Source of the DNA: Saccharopolyspora erythraea
GTDB lineage: Bacteria; Actinomycetota; Actinomycetes; Mycobacteriales; Pseudonocardiaceae
DNA: 64,000 nucleotides
Direction: 5' to 3'
NCBI RefSeq assembly: GCF_018141105.1
Contig: NZ_CP054839.1
Span: 6,575,411-6,639,410, forward strand
Shown: positions 45,989 through 57,535 of the stretch, piece by piece
Numbering within the stretch: position 1 is the first letter of the stretch
Layout of the letters: each line of letters opens with the position of its first letter
Notes under the pieces: model-generated
What the model was told of the DNA's origin: nothing
The model's database searches: none
Seen by the model: only the letters and a program-made list of their open reading frames with translations
Made by a program: the position numbers and the translations under genes

Positions 45989-48523
45989 ATGTCGGAAACG
46001 CAGGCCGGCAGCGGTATGTCGGCCGCGGACGTGCTCCGCCTGGTCGCGCCACGATGGGTCCGCCCGCGCCGGCTCGGCCGCATCCCCGACCAGCCGATCG
46101 TGCACGCCGTGCGCGAAACCGCACCCGGCATGCTGGCCGACCAGCTCTCCGACCACCTCGGCACGATCGTCCCGCACGCCGAGGTCCACGCAGGCGACAC
46201 CGCCCGCAGCACCGAACGGGAGCGGTCGGTGCAGGTCCGCACGCTGCTGGACACCGCCGTCCTCGGACTGCGCGAGCACGACTCCTGGCCGCGCATCGGA
46301 CGCCTCCAGTTCCCCCGCTACGCGTTGACGAGCTGGCTGCTCAAACAGAACCTGCGCCCGGCGGAGCTGAACCACGCCCCGCACAGCAACATCCGCGACC
46401 TGCTGCACGACTTCCTCAACAGCAGGCGCAGGCCCAGGCGGGGCAAGCAGAACGCGCGGGAGGCGGCGGCCTGGACGTCGATGACCGAGCAGCTTCCCTG
46501 GTACCTGTTCCTGCTGTCGCTGGTGGCTTTCCCGGTCTACTACTCGCTTTGGGTACGCCGGGGCAAGGTGCCGCGCTGGTTCCTGCGCCAGCAGTACCTG
46601 GCGCCGCGGGAGTCGGCCGACTTCCCCAGCTTCGTCCGGCGGCTGATCACCACGCCGTCGGAGCGGGAGAGCGCCGAGCAGGTCCGCAGGCTGCTGGTGC
46701 ACGCCTTCCTCAGCGATCTCGCCGACTCGCACTCGCGCAGGCTGTGGCGCTGGCGGTGGGTGCCCAAGGACTGCTATCCGGTGCTGCTGCTCAAGGACCT
46801 GCGGCCCGGCACGGTCGGCGAGACGCTGGTCCGGCTGGTCAACAACGTCCGCAACGAGACCGGCGGCCGCGACCCGCTGCTGGTGGTGGCCACCGGCGAG
46901 CAGCCGCTGGAGGACGGCGAGACGCCCAGGGCACCGGTCACGCTGGAGCAGTGGGAGCGCGACCTCCAGGTGGCGCGGCGCAAGCGTTCGCCCACCGCGT
47001 GGTACGTGCCGCTGCGGATCGCCGAGGAACCCGCCGACGCATTCGACTACGACCGGTCCGGCGCGCTGGGACGCGCGCATCTGCCGCTGAAGCGCTCCAA
47101 GCTGGTGCGGCGCACGCCGCTGCTGCTGGTGATCCTGCTGCTCGTCGGCTCCACCGCCGGATACGCCGGCTACCTCCAGACCCACTGCGGGCAGTGGTGG
47201 CCGTACCAGAACTCCGACATCCGCGAGGTCGACGGCGAGTGCATCGGCGTTTCCGACACCAGCGGCACCTCCTACTTCTTCTCCGCGCACGACGAGCGCA
47301 TGGTCGCGGCGCAGAAGAAGCTCGCCGAGCAGAACGAGGAGGCCGAGCAGCGCTGGGAAGACCAGCCGAACCTGCCCAACCCCACCGTCGTCTACTTCAG
47401 CACCTTCCCCAGCTCCGACGACGATCCGCCGACGCTGGCGGGCATCGCCGACGAACTGGACGGCGTCGCGGTGATGCAGCGGGAGTCGCTGGGGCGCAAC
47501 GTGCTCATGAAGGTGGTGCTGGCCAACGGCGGGCTGCGGATGCGCCACGGGCCGCAGGTCGCCGCCGACGTCGCGGAGCTGATCGACCGGGACGACTCGG
47601 TGGTGGCGGTGGCCGGGCTCGGCGGGAGCTGGCAGTCCACAGTCGACACCGTCGAGGCGCTGGAGGCCAAGGGGGTGCCGATGGTCGGCACGACCATCTC
47701 CGCCGACCTGCTGCCCAAGTCGAGCCCGCTTTTCTACCAGGTGGCGCCGTCCAACGCCTGGGAGGCGAAGGTGGTGGCCAACTACATCGCCGCCGGGCCG
47801 AACGACCCGCGCACCGGAGCGCCGAGGCGGCCGGACAACGTCCTGATCTACTCCAACCCGCGCGATCTCTACAGCAACGACCTCGCCCAGCTCACCGCAG
47901 GCGAGCTGCGGGCGCACGGCATCGAACCGATGCCCGACAGCGACAGAATCCCGTGCGGCAGGCAGAACCTGGTGTTCTTCGCCGGCCGGGCCAACGACCT
48001 GGCGACGTTCCTGACGAAGATGCCGCCCGAGTGCGGGAAACCGGAGAACTACCCGCAACTGCTCGCCGGCGACGACACCAGCAAGCTCGTGCTCGACGAC
48101 GCGATGAACGACCACGAGGGCGTCGTGCTCGACCACGTGTCCTTCACCGGCCGCAGCGCGTGGGACCCGCAGAGCCAGCAGGGCACACCGCTGCGCGGGC
48201 GCGGACTGCTGGCCCGCGACGCGCTGGAGGTGATCGCGCTGGCGGTGCAGACGATCACCGGCATGGACGGGGACAACCCGGCACCCACCCAGCGCACGCC
48301 GGTCACCGGCGGCACGGTGTGGCGGGGCATCGGCAAGGCGCTGTTCGTCGGCTCCAGCGGCACCATCGACTACGGGACGGGCGGGCAGATCCCGGTGGAC
48401 AAGTCGATCTCGATCCTGCGCGTCACCGGCGGGGCGGGCACCCCGCCCGAGGACGAACTAATCTGCGGCCGCTTCCAGCGCGACCCGGTCGCCCACCGCG
48501 ACCCGCGCTGCCCGGTGCCGTGA
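45989..48523 (+). CDS. membrane-anchored periplasmic-binding-protein-like receptor
   Basis: An 844-residue protein. Residues 1-168 are soluble and unrecognised; 170-189 (LPWYLFLLSLVAFPVYYSLW) may cross the membrane; 190-375 resemble a degenerate NTPase-like region (DCYPVLLLKDL, DPLLVVATGEQP) with no P-loop; 376-396 (PLLLVILLLVGSTAGYAGYL) is a clear TM. Residues 397-844 form a type 1 ligand-binding fold like Leu/Ile/Val receptors (VAVAGLGGSWQSTVDTV, NVLIYSNPRDLYSND, VDKSISILRV). No ABC permease or kinase is nearby. A sensory role is inference. ATG 45989 with GGGGG upstream. Confidence 0.75.
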   Translation: MSETQAGSGMSAADVLRLVAPRWVRPRRLGRIPDQPIVHAVRETAPGMLADQLSDHLGTIVPHAEVHAGDTARSTERERSVQVRTLLDTAVLGLREHDSWPRIGRLQFPRYALTSWLLKQNLRPAELNHAPHSNIRDLLHDFLNSRRRPRRGKQNAREAAAWTSMTEQLPWYLFLLSLVAFPVYYSLWVRRGKVPRWFLRQQYLAPRESADFPSFVRRLITTPSERESAEQVRRLLVHAFLSDLADSHSRRLWRWRWVPKDCYPVLLLKDLRPGTVGETLVRLVNNVRNETGGRDPLLVVATGEQPLEDGETPRAPVTLEQWERDLQVARRKRSPTAWYVPLRIAEEPADAFDYDRSGALGRAHLPLKRSKLVRRTPLLLVILLLVGSTAGYAGYLQTHCGQWWPYQNSDIREVDGECIGVSDTSGTSYFFSAHDERMVAAQKKLAEQNEEAEQRWEDQPNLPNPTVVYFSTFPSSDDDPPTLAGIADELDGVAVMQRESLGRNVLMKVVLANGGLRMRHGPQVAADVAELIDRDDSVVAVAGLGGSWQSTVDTVEALEAKGVPMVGTTISADLLPKSSPLFYQVAPSNAWEAKVVANYIAAGPNDPRTGAPRRPDNVLIYSNPRDLYSNDLAQLTAGELRAHGIEPMPDSDRIPCGRQNLVFFAGRANDLATFLTKMPPECGKPENYPQLLAGDDTSKLVLDDAMNDHEGVVLDHVSFTGRSAWDPQSQQGTPLRGRGLLARDALEVIALAVQTITGMDGDNPAPTQRTPVTGGTVWRGIGKALFVGSSGTIDYGTGGQIPVDKSISILRVTGGAGTPPEDELICGRFQRDPVAHRDPRCPVP

Positions 48524-48719
48524 GGCTTCGGGCTGCTACTGGGCCGAATGTGGTTGCCCACTTGAGGCGCCCAACCCTTCCGCAGTGACAGGATTCAACC
48601 ACCTGGCCGTCGCGGCGCTCCCCGACGAGGCACGAGGAACGACGGCCGCTATGGACCAGGTACCGGCTCCCACCCGGCACGAGCCGCGTGCTCATCGGAG
48701 CCCACGCTTCGTGGCGTTT
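48524..48719. other. gap after the receptor gene
   Basis: Frames on both strands show no recognised family. One minus-strand frame contains CHCGRVGRLKW and may be a decayed gene. No hairpin terminator stands out. Confidence 0.3.
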
Positions 48720-49226
48720 CTAGAAGGGCAAACCGTCCAGGATCAGCGGCCCCTCGGTGAGTTGCGCACCGTCCACGAGTGGGACCCAACATGTCGTCAG
48801 CGGCATCAGGACAGGTCCGTCCGGCTGGTCCACCGTGATGTCGCTGGACAGTGCCCGCCAGCCGAGCCGCTCGTAGTACGGAACCAGCGCGGCGCGGCAG
48901 AAAAGCAGGCCGATGGGTCGTCCTGTGCGCCGCATCCGGCCCATCGCGGCCTCGACCACCATCTGGCCGAGGTGATGTCCGCGCAGTGAGCGGTGCACGA
49001 GCACACCACCCAGCCCGACAGCCGGCACGTGCTGGCCGCGGGACCGGATCTCGATCGGCAACCAGCCCGCATGGGCGACCAACTTGTCACTGTCGCGGAG
49101 CACGACGTGCCCGACCTTGTCCCGCCACACGAGGTTCAGATCGTCGATGCCGCTCGGATCCGTTTCACCGTCGATGATCTCGGCTCGCTCCTGCGCACCG
49201 TAAGCACGCATATCGACCACTTCCAC
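48720..49226 (-). CDS. GNAT-family N-acetyltransferase
   Basis: A 168-residue acetyltransferase, resembling the AAC(2')-type single-domain layout. Core: VGLGGVLVHRSLRGHHLGQMV (shown without its first residues as GGVLVHRSLRGHHLGQ) for CoA binding, then GLLFCRAALVPYYERLGW. Start GTG 49226 has GGAAGGG upstream; an ATG 25 codons earlier gives an N-terminal tail unlike the family. Substrate unknown. Confidence 0.82.
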   Translation of the reverse strand: MEVVDMRAYGAQERAEIIDGETDPSGIDDLNLVWRDKVGHVVLRDSDKLVAHAGWLPIEIRSRGQHVPAVGLGGVLVHRSLRGHHLGQMVVEAAMGRMRRTGRPIGLLFCRAALVPYYERLGWRALSSDITVDQPDGPVLMPLTTCWVPLVDGAQLTEGPLILDGLPF

Positions 49227-49373
49227 CGTGAATTCCCTTCCGCCCGCTTCGTCCACAGCTTCGACCAAGATGCCCACCAGCGTGCACGTCCGACGCAGCA
49301 ACGCACCGGACGACCGGAAATCCCCGACTCCAGCGCTGCTTCCGCACGACCCCGGCCAACTCGGGCCTTCGCC

Positions 49374-50318
49374 CTAGCTCTTGGCTGTGCTCGCCCACTG
49401 CCCGAGTCGTGCGCGGACGGCGATCCCGGCGCAGACGATAACGGCCATCCCGCCGAGGATGGTGGGCCAGGTGAGTGCTTCGTGCAGCAACACCGCCGCC
49501 CAGCAGATGGTCATCACGGGCTGGACGAGCTGTACCTGGCTGACCCGCGCCATCGGCCCGATCGCTAGTCCGCGGTACCAGGCGAAGAATCCCAGATACA
49601 TGCTCACCACGGCCAGGTAGGCGAACGCGGCCCACTCGAGCGGGGTACCGCTCGGTGGTTGCTGCGCGATCGAGATGCCGGTGAGGACGGCCATCAACGG
49701 CGCGGACAGCACCAGCGCCCACGACACGGTCTGCCAGGCGCCCAGTTCGCGGGCCAGCAGTCCGCCTTCGGCGTAGCCGATCGCGGCCGCGACGACGGCG
49801 CCGAACAGCAGCAGGTCCGACCACTGCATTCCACTGAGCCCGCCGCCCTGCAACGCCGCGAACGCGACGGCAGCGACCGCGCCCACGACCGCCATGGCCC
49901 AGAACGACATCGGGGGCCGCTCGTGCCCGCGGAGCACGGCCACTGTCGCGGTCGCGGCGGGCAGGAGGGCGATCACGACGGCACTGTGGCCGGCCGGTGC
50001 GGTGGTGAGCGCGAAGGACGTCAGCACGGGGAAGCCCACGACCACTCCCCCGGCGACGACCGCCGCTCGTCCCCACTGGATGCCGCGTGGCAGGCGCTGC
50101 TTCGTGATCGCCAGGGCGGCGGCAGCGAGCAACGCGGCCACGACCGCACGGGCGGAACCGATGAACAGCGGCGACATCCCACCACTCGCGACGGCGACGC
50201 GGGTGAACGGGACAGTGAAGGAGAACGCCGCCACTCCGAGCAGCCCCCACCCGAGACCGGCACGAGAAGGGGATAGCACTGGGCCAACGTGGAGAGTAGC
50301 GCTACTGTTCTGCGTCAT
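49374..50318 (-). CDS. EamA-family (DMT) permease
   Basis: A 314-residue inner-membrane protein with ten helices and two EamA repeats (about 25-150 and 165-300); TLTWPTILGGMAVIVCAGI-type ends close the second repeat. These export metabolites or amino acids. The ATG (50318-50316) overlaps the divergent MocR ATG (50317-50319) by two bases in CATG. A minus-strand TATCGT box lies five bases before it, suggesting a leaderless message. Regulation by the MocR protein is likely. Confidence 0.9.
   Translation of the reverse strand: MTQNSSATLHVGPVLSPSRAGLGWGLLGVAAFSFTVPFTRVAVASGGMSPLFIGSARAVVAALLAAAALAITKQRLPRGIQWGRAAVVAGGVVVGFPVLTSFALTTAPAGHSAVVIALLPAATATVAVLRGHERPPMSFWAMAVVGAVAAVAFAALQGGGLSGMQWSDLLLFGAVVAAAIGYAEGGLLARELGAWQTVSWALVLSAPLMAVLTGISIAQQPPSGTPLEWAAFAYLAVVSMYLGFFAWYRGLAIGPMARVSQVQLVQPVMTICWAAVLLHEALTWPTILGGMAVIVCAGIAVRARLGQWASTAKS
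50295..50306. promoter_or_regulatory. 12-bp palindrome in the EamA/MocR divergent region
   Basis: AGTAGCGCTACT, a perfect palindrome 11 bases before the MocR ATG and just inside the EamA reading frame. TACTGT (50303-50308), overlapping it, could be the MocR -10. A good candidate for autoregulation. Confidence 0.45.
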
Positions 50319-51732
50319 GTCCAACGATAGCAGCTCCAAGATCGTCGCCGGGCTCCGTTCATGGGTCGCGGGGGCTCCGCCGGGCGCGAAGCTGCCGTCG
50401 ACGCGGGCACTGGTGGCGCAGTACGGGGCGAGCCCGGTCACGGTGCAGAAGGCGTTGCGGACGTTGACTTCCCAGGGCGTAGTGGAGAGCCGCCCCGGAG
50501 TGGGCACCTTCGTGCGCGCGGTACGGGTCGCCCGCCCGAACGACTACGGATGGCAGACCGCCGCACTCGGGTCCGCGAAGAACCGCACCCCGCAACTGCC
50601 CACCGCGTTGCGCACCGCGCCGAACGACGTGATCGCGCTGCACTCGGGCTATCCGGATCGGGAGCTGCTGCCCGAACGACTGGTGCGGGCCGCGTTCACG
50701 CGCGCCGCCCGCAGCGGTGCAGCCGCCAGCAGACCCCCGGCCGCGGGGATTCCGGAGCTCCAGGCGTGGTTCGCGACCGAACTGGGCACGGCCGCGCCGG
50801 CCGGCGTCACGCCGCCGGCACCGAGCGACGCGATCGTGCTACCCGGCAGCCAGAGCGGGCTCAGCACGGCCTTCCGCGCACTGGTCGGTGCGGGCCGGCC
50901 GCTACTGGTGGAGTCACCGACCTACTGGGGCGCGATCCTCGCCGCCACACAGGCGGGCGTGCAGGTCGTGCCCGTGCCCAGCGGCATCCGAGGGCCGGAC
51001 CCGGACGAGCTGGCCCGCGCCTTCGAGCGCACCGGGGCCCGCGCCCTCTACGCCCAACCGAACTTCGCCAACCCCACCGGCGCTCGGTGGACACCGGACT
51101 TGGCCGAGCAGGTGCTGGAAAACGTGCGCCGGCACAAGGCTTTCCTCATCGAGGACGACTGGGCGCACGACTTCGGGATCACCGCCGACCCCGCACCCCT
51201 CGCCGCCCGCGACGACGCCGGACACGTCGTGTACCTGCGCTCGCTGACCAAGAGCGTGTCCCCGGCCGTGCGCATCGCCGGAATCATCGCCCGCGGTCCC
51301 GCGCGCGAACGCATCCTCGCCGATGCCCAGTCCGTGTCCATGTACGTCAGCGGCATGCTCCAGGCCGTTGCGCTCGACGTCGTCACCCAACCCGCGTGGC
51401 ACACCCATCTGCGAAACCTCCGCCAGCAGCTGGCCGCACGTCGGGACCTGCTCGCCGAAGCCATCCGAGACCACCTCCCCACCGCGCATCTGGAAGCGGT
51501 GCCCCAGGGCGGGCTGAACCTGTGGGTACGACTGCCGGACACCACCGACGCGGCGAAGCTCGTCCAGGACTGCGAAGCCGACGGAGTCGTCATCGCCCCC
51601 GGCGACGAGTGGTTCCCCGCCGAGCCCACCGGGCACTACCTCCGGCTCAACTACTCCGGCCCGAACCCCGGCGCCTTCCCCGACGGGGCCCGCACGATCG
51701 GTCGGGCACTCGCACGCAACAACCGCTCGTGA
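50317..51732 (+). CDS. MocR-family regulator (GntR HTH plus aminotransferase domain)
   Basis: A 471-residue regulator. The GntR winged helix (about 5-70) has KLPSTRALVAQYGASPVTVQKAL. A fold type I aminotransferase domain follows, with VLPGSQSGLSTAFRAL, YAQPNFANPTG and the PLP Lys in YLRSLTKSVSPAVRIAG. Such proteins use PLP or an external aldimine as signal. Divergent from an EamA exporter, with overlapping start codons; it most likely controls it. Confidence 0.92.
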   Translation: MSNDSSSKIVAGLRSWVAGAPPGAKLPSTRALVAQYGASPVTVQKALRTLTSQGVVESRPGVGTFVRAVRVARPNDYGWQTAALGSAKNRTPQLPTALRTAPNDVIALHSGYPDRELLPERLVRAAFTRAARSGAAASRPPAAGIPELQAWFATELGTAAPAGVTPPAPSDAIVLPGSQSGLSTAFRALVGAGRPLLVESPTYWGAILAATQAGVQVVPVPSGIRGPDPDELARAFERTGARALYAQPNFANPTGARWTPDLAEQVLENVRRHKAFLIEDDWAHDFGITADPAPLAARDDAGHVVYLRSLTKSVSPAVRIAGIIARGPARERILADAQSVSMYVSGMLQAVALDVVTQPAWHTHLRNLRQQLAARRDLLAEAIRDHLPTAHLEAVPQGGLNLWVRLPDTTDAAKLVQDCEADGVVIAPGDEWFPAEPTGHYLRLNYSGPNPGAFPDGARTIGRALARNNRS

Positions 51733-51894
51733 CACCGGCTGGACATCGCCGACGCTGCCCCACGAGAGACGACCGCCGGTGGTCGTGTTCTGAGTACGCC
51801 AACAGGGCACTGCGACAGCACCTCCCCCGGCCAGTTGAACGGACTGGTCGAGGCTCTGCCGACGATCCGGGGCAAACGCGGGCGGCCATGGCGG

Positions 51895-52581
51895 TCACCC
51901 GCCGCCGCGCTCGGCGAGGCGGGCCTCGAAGCCGTCGAGGATGGAACGCAGACCGAACTCGAAGGTGTTGTCGGGCGCCGCGGCGTAGTCGACGGCGGCG
52001 GGGGTGCCGATGCGCTCGCGCAGCCGCGGGAACTGCTCGGCGATCTCCGCGCTGCGGGCCATGGTCTCGGCGAGCCGCTGTTCGGCGTTGCCTCCGTCGC
52101 GGTTCAGCCGCCGGGTCAGGGAGACCTGCGCCGCGGGCCCGAGGGCGCTGCCGAGCACGAAGATCAGCACGGTGGCCGCCGCGCGGTCGGCGTCGTCGGG
52201 GGCGAAACCGGCCTTCTCGTAGATGGCGAGCGTGTGCTCGTCGCGGCGGGCCTTCTCCGGCCCGGCCAGCAGGTAGCTGCCGAACGCCTGCCCGAGCCAG
52301 GGGTGCCGGACGAGCATCGCGTGCGTACTGGTGGCCACGGCGGTCGCGGCGGTCCGCCAGTCGGTGGAGTCCAGATCGGGCAGCTCCACCTCGCCCCAGA
52401 TCGCGTCGCCGGCGAGCTGGACGAGCTCCTCCTTGGTCGCGATGTGCCAGTAGATCGCAGTGGCCGCCACGCCGAGCCGTTTGCCCAGGCTGCGCATGTT
52501 GAGCCCGTCCAGCCCCTCGTCGTCGAGGAGCGCGATCGCGGCGCGCACGATCTGGTCTGCGGTCAGCGTGTCTCGCGGCAT
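51895..52581 (-). CDS. TetR-family repressor
   Basis: A 228-residue repressor: TetR helix-turn-helix (LTADQIVRAAIALLDDEGL, MRSLGKRLGVAATAIYWH) and a C-terminal domain of the TetR_C_1 type. ATG 52581 (MPRDTLTADQ) follows GGAGG closely. Divergent from a serine hydrolase; the gap has three copies of its probable operator. Confidence 0.92.
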   Translation of the reverse strand: MPRDTLTADQIVRAAIALLDDEGLDGLNMRSLGKRLGVAATAIYWHIATKEELVQLAGDAIWGEVELPDLDSTDWRTAATAVATSTHAMLVRHPWLGQAFGSYLLAGPEKARRDEHTLAIYEKAGFAPDDADRAAATVLIFVLGSALGPAAQVSLTRRLNRDGGNAEQRLAETMARSAEIAEQFPRLRERIGTPAAVDYAAAPDNTFEFGLRSILDGFEARLAERGGG

Positions 52582-52595
52582 GGCCTCCAGCGTAG

Positions 52596-52667
52596 TTGAA
52601 CAAAGTTCAGGCATTTCCTTGAACTTTGTTCAAGGCGGGTCTACGTTCTTGCTTGTACTTAGTTCAA
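52596..52667. promoter_or_regulatory. triple TetR operator
   Basis: TTGAACAAAGTTCA (52596-52609) and TGAACTTTGTTCAA (52620-52633) form a perfect 14-bp inverted pair, each half also palindromic (TGAAC-AAA-GTTCA). A third, imperfect copy TTGTACTTAGTTCAA is at 52653-52667, just before the serine hydrolase. This suggests cooperative repression of both genes. Confidence 0.8.
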
Positions 52668-52687
52668 GTGCTCGAAGGGGGAATCCG

Positions 52688-54064
52688 ATGACACAGCGCG
52701 AGCTGGCCGGTGCGGTCGAGGCGACCGCGACGGAGTTCGGCATCCCCGGCGTCGCCGCCGGGGTGTGGGCGGACGGCCGGGAGATCCACGCGTCGCACGG
52801 CGTCACCAGCGTCGACAACCCGCGGCCGGTCGACGGGAACACGCTGTTCCACCTGGCGTCGGTGACGAAGACCTTCACCGCGACCGCGCTGATGCGCCTG
52901 GCCGTCGAAGGAATGGTGGATCTGGAGGCACCGGTGTGCCGCTACATCCCCGAACTGCGACTCAGCGACGAGCGGGCCGCCGCGAAGATCACGGTGTTGA
53001 ACCTGCTCAACCACACCTCGGGACTGGACTGGAACGTCATCGACGCCGGTGACGAGGCCGGATCGCTGGCCGGTTTCGTAGCCGAGATGGCCGACCTGCC
53101 CATGATCGCGGAGCCCGGCGAACGCGCCTCCTACAGCCAGGCCGGCTACAACCTGGCCGGGCTGGTCGTCGAGAAGGTCACGGGCCTGCCCTTCGAGAAG
53201 GCCATCGCCGCACTGGTTCTGGAGCCGGTCGGGCTGTCCAACACCTTCTTCGACCTCGACGACGTCGTGGTCCGGTCCTTCGCCGTCGGGCACAACCGCG
53301 GCGACGACGGGGAACTGCGGTTCGCGCGGCCGTGGAAGGCGTGGCGAGCAGGCGCCCGCGGCAACGACCCGGGCGGCGGCATCGTGTCGTCGGTGAGCGA
53401 CCTGCTGCGCTGGGCCCGGTTCCACCTCGGCACCGGAGACGGCGTGCTGCCCGCCGAGGCGCTGCACCGCATGCGGGAGCAGACGGTCGCGCTGCGGGCG
53501 AGCTCCCTGGGCGACGGCATCGGGATCTGCTGGTTCCTGCGTGACGCCGGCGGGGTGCGCACCATCGGGCACGGCGGATCGGGCAACGGCCAGTTCGCCG
53601 AGCTGCTCATCGCGCCCGAACGCGACTTCGCCGTCGTCTCGCTGTCCAACGCCGGCCCGGACGGCCACCCGTGCAACCGGGCCGTCGTCCGGTGGGCGCT
53701 GGAGCACTACCTCGGAGTGATCGACCGGGACCCGCAGCCGGTGCCCCACGACGACACCCGGGCCCGGGAGGTCGCCGGACGCTACGAGAACGACGCCATG
53801 TACCTCGACATCGCCACCGACGGCTCCCGGCTCACCCTCGGGGTCGGGATCAGGCCGGCGATCCGCCTCGCCTCGGACGTCGAGATGCCCCCGGACTACC
53901 CGCCGGCCGCCGCTGGTTTCCTGCCCGGCGACGGCGACGAGTACGTCGTCACCGAAGGCGGTTTGCAGGGAGAGCGCGGCTACTTCACCCGCGACGACGA
54001 CGGCGCCGTCGTGGGCGTGGACCTCGGGGGCAGGCTTTTCAGCCGCGCTCCCGCCACGCCCTGA
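52688..54064 (+). CDS. serine hydrolase, class C beta-lactamase / esterase family
   Basis: A 458-residue protein with the nucleophile SxxK in ASVTKTF, the YxN in YSQAGYN, and a C-terminal extension (about 370-458, DUF3471-like). No signal peptide, so it is probably cytosolic and acts on small esters or D-amino peptides rather than antibiotics. GAAGGGGGA precedes ATG 52688. Under the divergent TetR. Confidence 0.9.
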   Translation: MTQRELAGAVEATATEFGIPGVAAGVWADGREIHASHGVTSVDNPRPVDGNTLFHLASVTKTFTATALMRLAVEGMVDLEAPVCRYIPELRLSDERAAAKITVLNLLNHTSGLDWNVIDAGDEAGSLAGFVAEMADLPMIAEPGERASYSQAGYNLAGLVVEKVTGLPFEKAIAALVLEPVGLSNTFFDLDDVVVRSFAVGHNRGDDGELRFARPWKAWRAGARGNDPGGGIVSSVSDLLRWARFHLGTGDGVLPAEALHRMREQTVALRASSLGDGIGICWFLRDAGGVRTIGHGGSGNGQFAELLIAPERDFAVVSLSNAGPDGHPCNRAVVRWALEHYLGVIDRDPQPVPHDDTRAREVAGRYENDAMYLDIATDGSRLTLGVGIRPAIRLASDVEMPPDYPPAAAGFLPGDGDEYVVTEGGLQGERGYFTRDDDGAVVGVDLGGRLFSRAPATP

Positions 54065-54108
54065 TCAGGCGGCGCGCCCGCCCGGCCCGCCCCGCGAATC
54101 CTCGGCGG

Positions 54109-54143
54109 TCCCGCCTGATCACGTGCATCCTGATCAGGCGGGA
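54109..54143. terminator. bidirectional terminator between serine hydrolase and uvrA
   Basis: Perfect 13-bp arms TCCCGCCTGATCA/TGATCAGGCGGGA with a 9-base loop. A third copy of TGATCAGGCGG is at 54062. Serves both convergent genes. Confidence 0.8.
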
Positions 54144-54181
54144 TCGCATCTCCGGCGCCGGGAAGCGTCCGGGCGCGGGGA

Positions 54182-57043
<2,862 letters not shown>

Positions 57044-57535
57044 TGCAATCCCTTCGAAGTTCTCGCCGGGTCGGGTGCGACCCCCCGGCGGTGCGGGCCC
57101 GGTGTCGGACGGGCCCGGGTGTGGGCAGGAGGCGGTGCCGGCCCCAACGGGTCAGCGGGCACGTCCCGAGCGAGACACCGGCATCGGCACCGCAGTGGTG
57201 CACGGCCGCGCACCGGTGGTGGTGCGCCGGGTGCCGCACCGCGGTCGGCGCCGGGGTGAAACGCCTGCAGGACGTCGCACATCAATGCTATTCGGGGGCA
57301 CCGACAGTCTCGGATCGCGTCCGGTCCACCACCGCGTGACCTGTGTCCACTGTCACCCGCTGTCACCTGAACGAGTGACCGACCGTGAGGACGGCGTCAC
57401 CGCGCCGGGGCCTCGTCCGACGATACGCAAAATTACCCCGGAATGGGCACTGTCGGCCTCGGCGCCCTCGCATCTACGCTCGAAACCTCACCGGCGTGCA
57501 GCACCGGCAATCCCCTTTTGAAGCGAGGACGACCC
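57044..57535. other. divergent region between uvrA and the DinB-type gene
   Basis: Very GC-rich to 57280, with no gene I can support. A minus-strand TAGCAT (57290-57285) might be a uvrA -10, leaving a long leader. No LexA box of the TCGAAC-N4-GTTCGA type was found. AT-richer sequence (GATACGCAAAATTAC, about 57420-57436) probably holds the promoter of the next gene. Confidence 0.35.

Noticed and set aside
45784-48588. Long plus-strand frame (over 900 codons) in another phase of the receptor gene
   Set aside because: Product is Arg/Ala/Gly-rich without any fold; the neighbouring frame carries the recognisable binding domain and TM helices.
57044-57300. SOS (LexA) box before uvrA
   Set aside because: No TCGAAC-N4-GTTCGA-type sequence; only a lone TTCGAA near 57054.
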